12,568 nucleotides of DNA from Microcaldota archaeon (GTDB lineage: Archaea > Iainarchaeota > Iainarchaeia > Iainarchaeales > JAGVWC01). The notes beneath the pieces were generated by a model. That model ran no database searches, had not been told where the DNA came from, and saw nothing but the letters and a program-made list of their open reading frames with translations. The stretch's first letter is position 1. Every line of letters starts with the position of its first letter. This document shows, one piece after another, positions 11,775 to 12,568 of the stretch. The DNA is taken from positions 1 through 12,568 of the forward strand of contig JAHJAQ010000007.1 in assembly GCA_018813975.1 (NCBI GenBank), read 5' to 3'. A program made the translations under genes and the position numbers.

Positions 11775-12568
11775 ATGATTCGAAAACCCATTATCACGAT
11801 CTTGGGTCATGTCGACCATGGCAAAACATTATACTTGGATCGAATTCGAGGAACCGCTATTGCCGAACGAGAAGCAGGTGCGATTACTCAGCACATTGGT
11901 GCTACTGAAGTTCCGATTCGCGTTATTCGAGAACTGGCAGGCGACTTGCTGGAAAAGTACAAGTTCAAAATCGAATTGAACGGCTTATTGTTTATTGATA
12001 CGCCGGGCCATGAAGCATTCACGAATTTGCGAAAACGCGGAGGCAGTATTGCAGACCTGGCGGTATTGGTTATTGATATTAATCAAGGAATTCAACCCCA
12101 AACCATTGAATCCATTGATATTCTGCGCATATTTAAGGTCCCCTTTATTGTACTCTTAAACAAGATTGACAAGCTACCGGGCTGGATTTCGGGATACGGT
12201 AGCATTACCAATGGATTAAAACTACAAAACGAAAGTGTTTTGCAAGAGTTGGATAAACGCTTGTATGAAATTGTAGGCACCTTATACGAAAAAGGATTCC
12301 AAGCAGAACGATTTGATAGAGTGAGTGATTTTACCAAACAATTACCCATTATTCCCATTAGCGCTAAAACAAGCGAAGGGTTGGCGGAGACACTCTTATT
12401 CTTGGCTGGATTGAGTCAGCGATACATGGAAAAAAAATTAACCATTCAAGTAAGTGGTCCCGGAAAAGGAACTGTTTTGGAAGTAAAAGAAGAAAAAGGA
12501 CTGGGCAAAACCATTGATGTTATTTTATATGATGGTGAACTAAAAGTAGGGGATGAAATTGTATTAGG
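11775..12568 (+). CDS. infB: Translation initiation factor aIF5B (IF-2 family), N-terminal part (3' end outside window)
   Basis: aIF5B is the GTPase that promotes subunit joining during initiation. About 264 residues are in the window, with no stop. G1 is GHVDHGKT (11-18), followed by LYLDRIRGT where the family normally has a Ser/Thr after GKT. ITQHIGATEVP (about 37-47) is switch 1. G3 is DTPGHE (75-80), G4 NKID (129-132) followed by KLPGW, and G5 SAKT. The start of the next beta-barrel domain is visible at the end (KGTVLEVKEEKGLGKTIDVIL). The ATG at 11775 places MIRKPIITILGHVDHGKT at the usual family start. No intein is seen in the visible part. Confidence 0.95.
   Translation, partial: MIRKPIITILGHVDHGKTLYLDRIRGTAIAEREAGAITQHIGATEVPIRVIRELAGDLLEKYKFKIELNGLLFIDTPGHEAFTNLRKRGGSIADLAVLVIDINQGIQPQTIESIDILRIFKVPFIVLLNKIDKLPGWISGYGSITNGLKLQNESVLQELDKRLYEIVGTLYEKGFQAERFDRVSDFTKQLPIIPISAKTSEGLAETLLFLAGLSQRYMEKKLTIQVSGPGKGTVLEVKEEKGLGKTIDVILYDGELKVGDEIVL

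Overview
The window is a plus-strand stretch of an archaeal chromosome. It carries eukaryote/archaea-type ribosomal proteins (eL34, eL14, eL18, eL8/L7Ae, eS28, eL24), RNA polymerase subunits D and N, an archaeal-type glutamyl-tRNA synthetase, a TrmB-family regulator, aIF5B, and a tRNA gene with an intron and no encoded CCA. Many start codons follow a GGTGA-type ribosome binding site. The small proteins, lysine-rich tails and compact gene order suggest a DPANN-type lineage, but that placement is a guess and cannot be settled from this window.

Layout. (1) 1-4258 holds the end of secY, a DUF106/EMC3-like insertase gene, eL34, eL14, uS13, uS4, uS11 and rpoD. This is the familiar archaeal secY-to-rpoD run, without adenylate kinase, cytidylate kinase or truB in it. 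(2) 4259-4735 is a 477-bp non-coding block with a tRNA-Leu(UAA) gene split by a roughly 79-nt intron, framed by arrays of hairpin repeats. (3) 4736-6954 carries eL18, uL13, uS9, rpoN and uS2; rpoK and enolase, often found here, are absent. (4) 7045-9579 carries a TrmB-like regulator behind a TATA box inside an inverted repeat, then gltX (GluRS). (5) 9580-9993 is a second non-coding block with a degenerate 28-29-bp tandem array and a 51-bp direct repeat; part of that repeat recurs inverted in block 2. (6) 9994-12568 carries L7Ae, eS28, eL24, ndk, dut and the start of infB (aIF5B). This is the familiar L7Ae-S28e-L24e-ndk-infB cluster with a dUTPase gene inserted.

Almost everything serves gene expression: translation (ribosomal proteins, GluRS, tRNA-Leu, aIF5B), transcription (RpoD, RpoN, TrmB-like), membrane protein insertion (SecY and the DUF106 protein, probably acting on the same nascent chains) and nucleotide supply or sanitation (Ndk, Dut). 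The coding part is mostly ordinary. The signals that deserve attention are the two repeat-filled intergenic blocks, whose hairpins vary in sequence but keep their pairing and also resemble the tRNA intron; the palindromic TATA regions; a cysteine-poor eL34; and the eL24/ndk junction, which looks like a one-base homopolymer problem.
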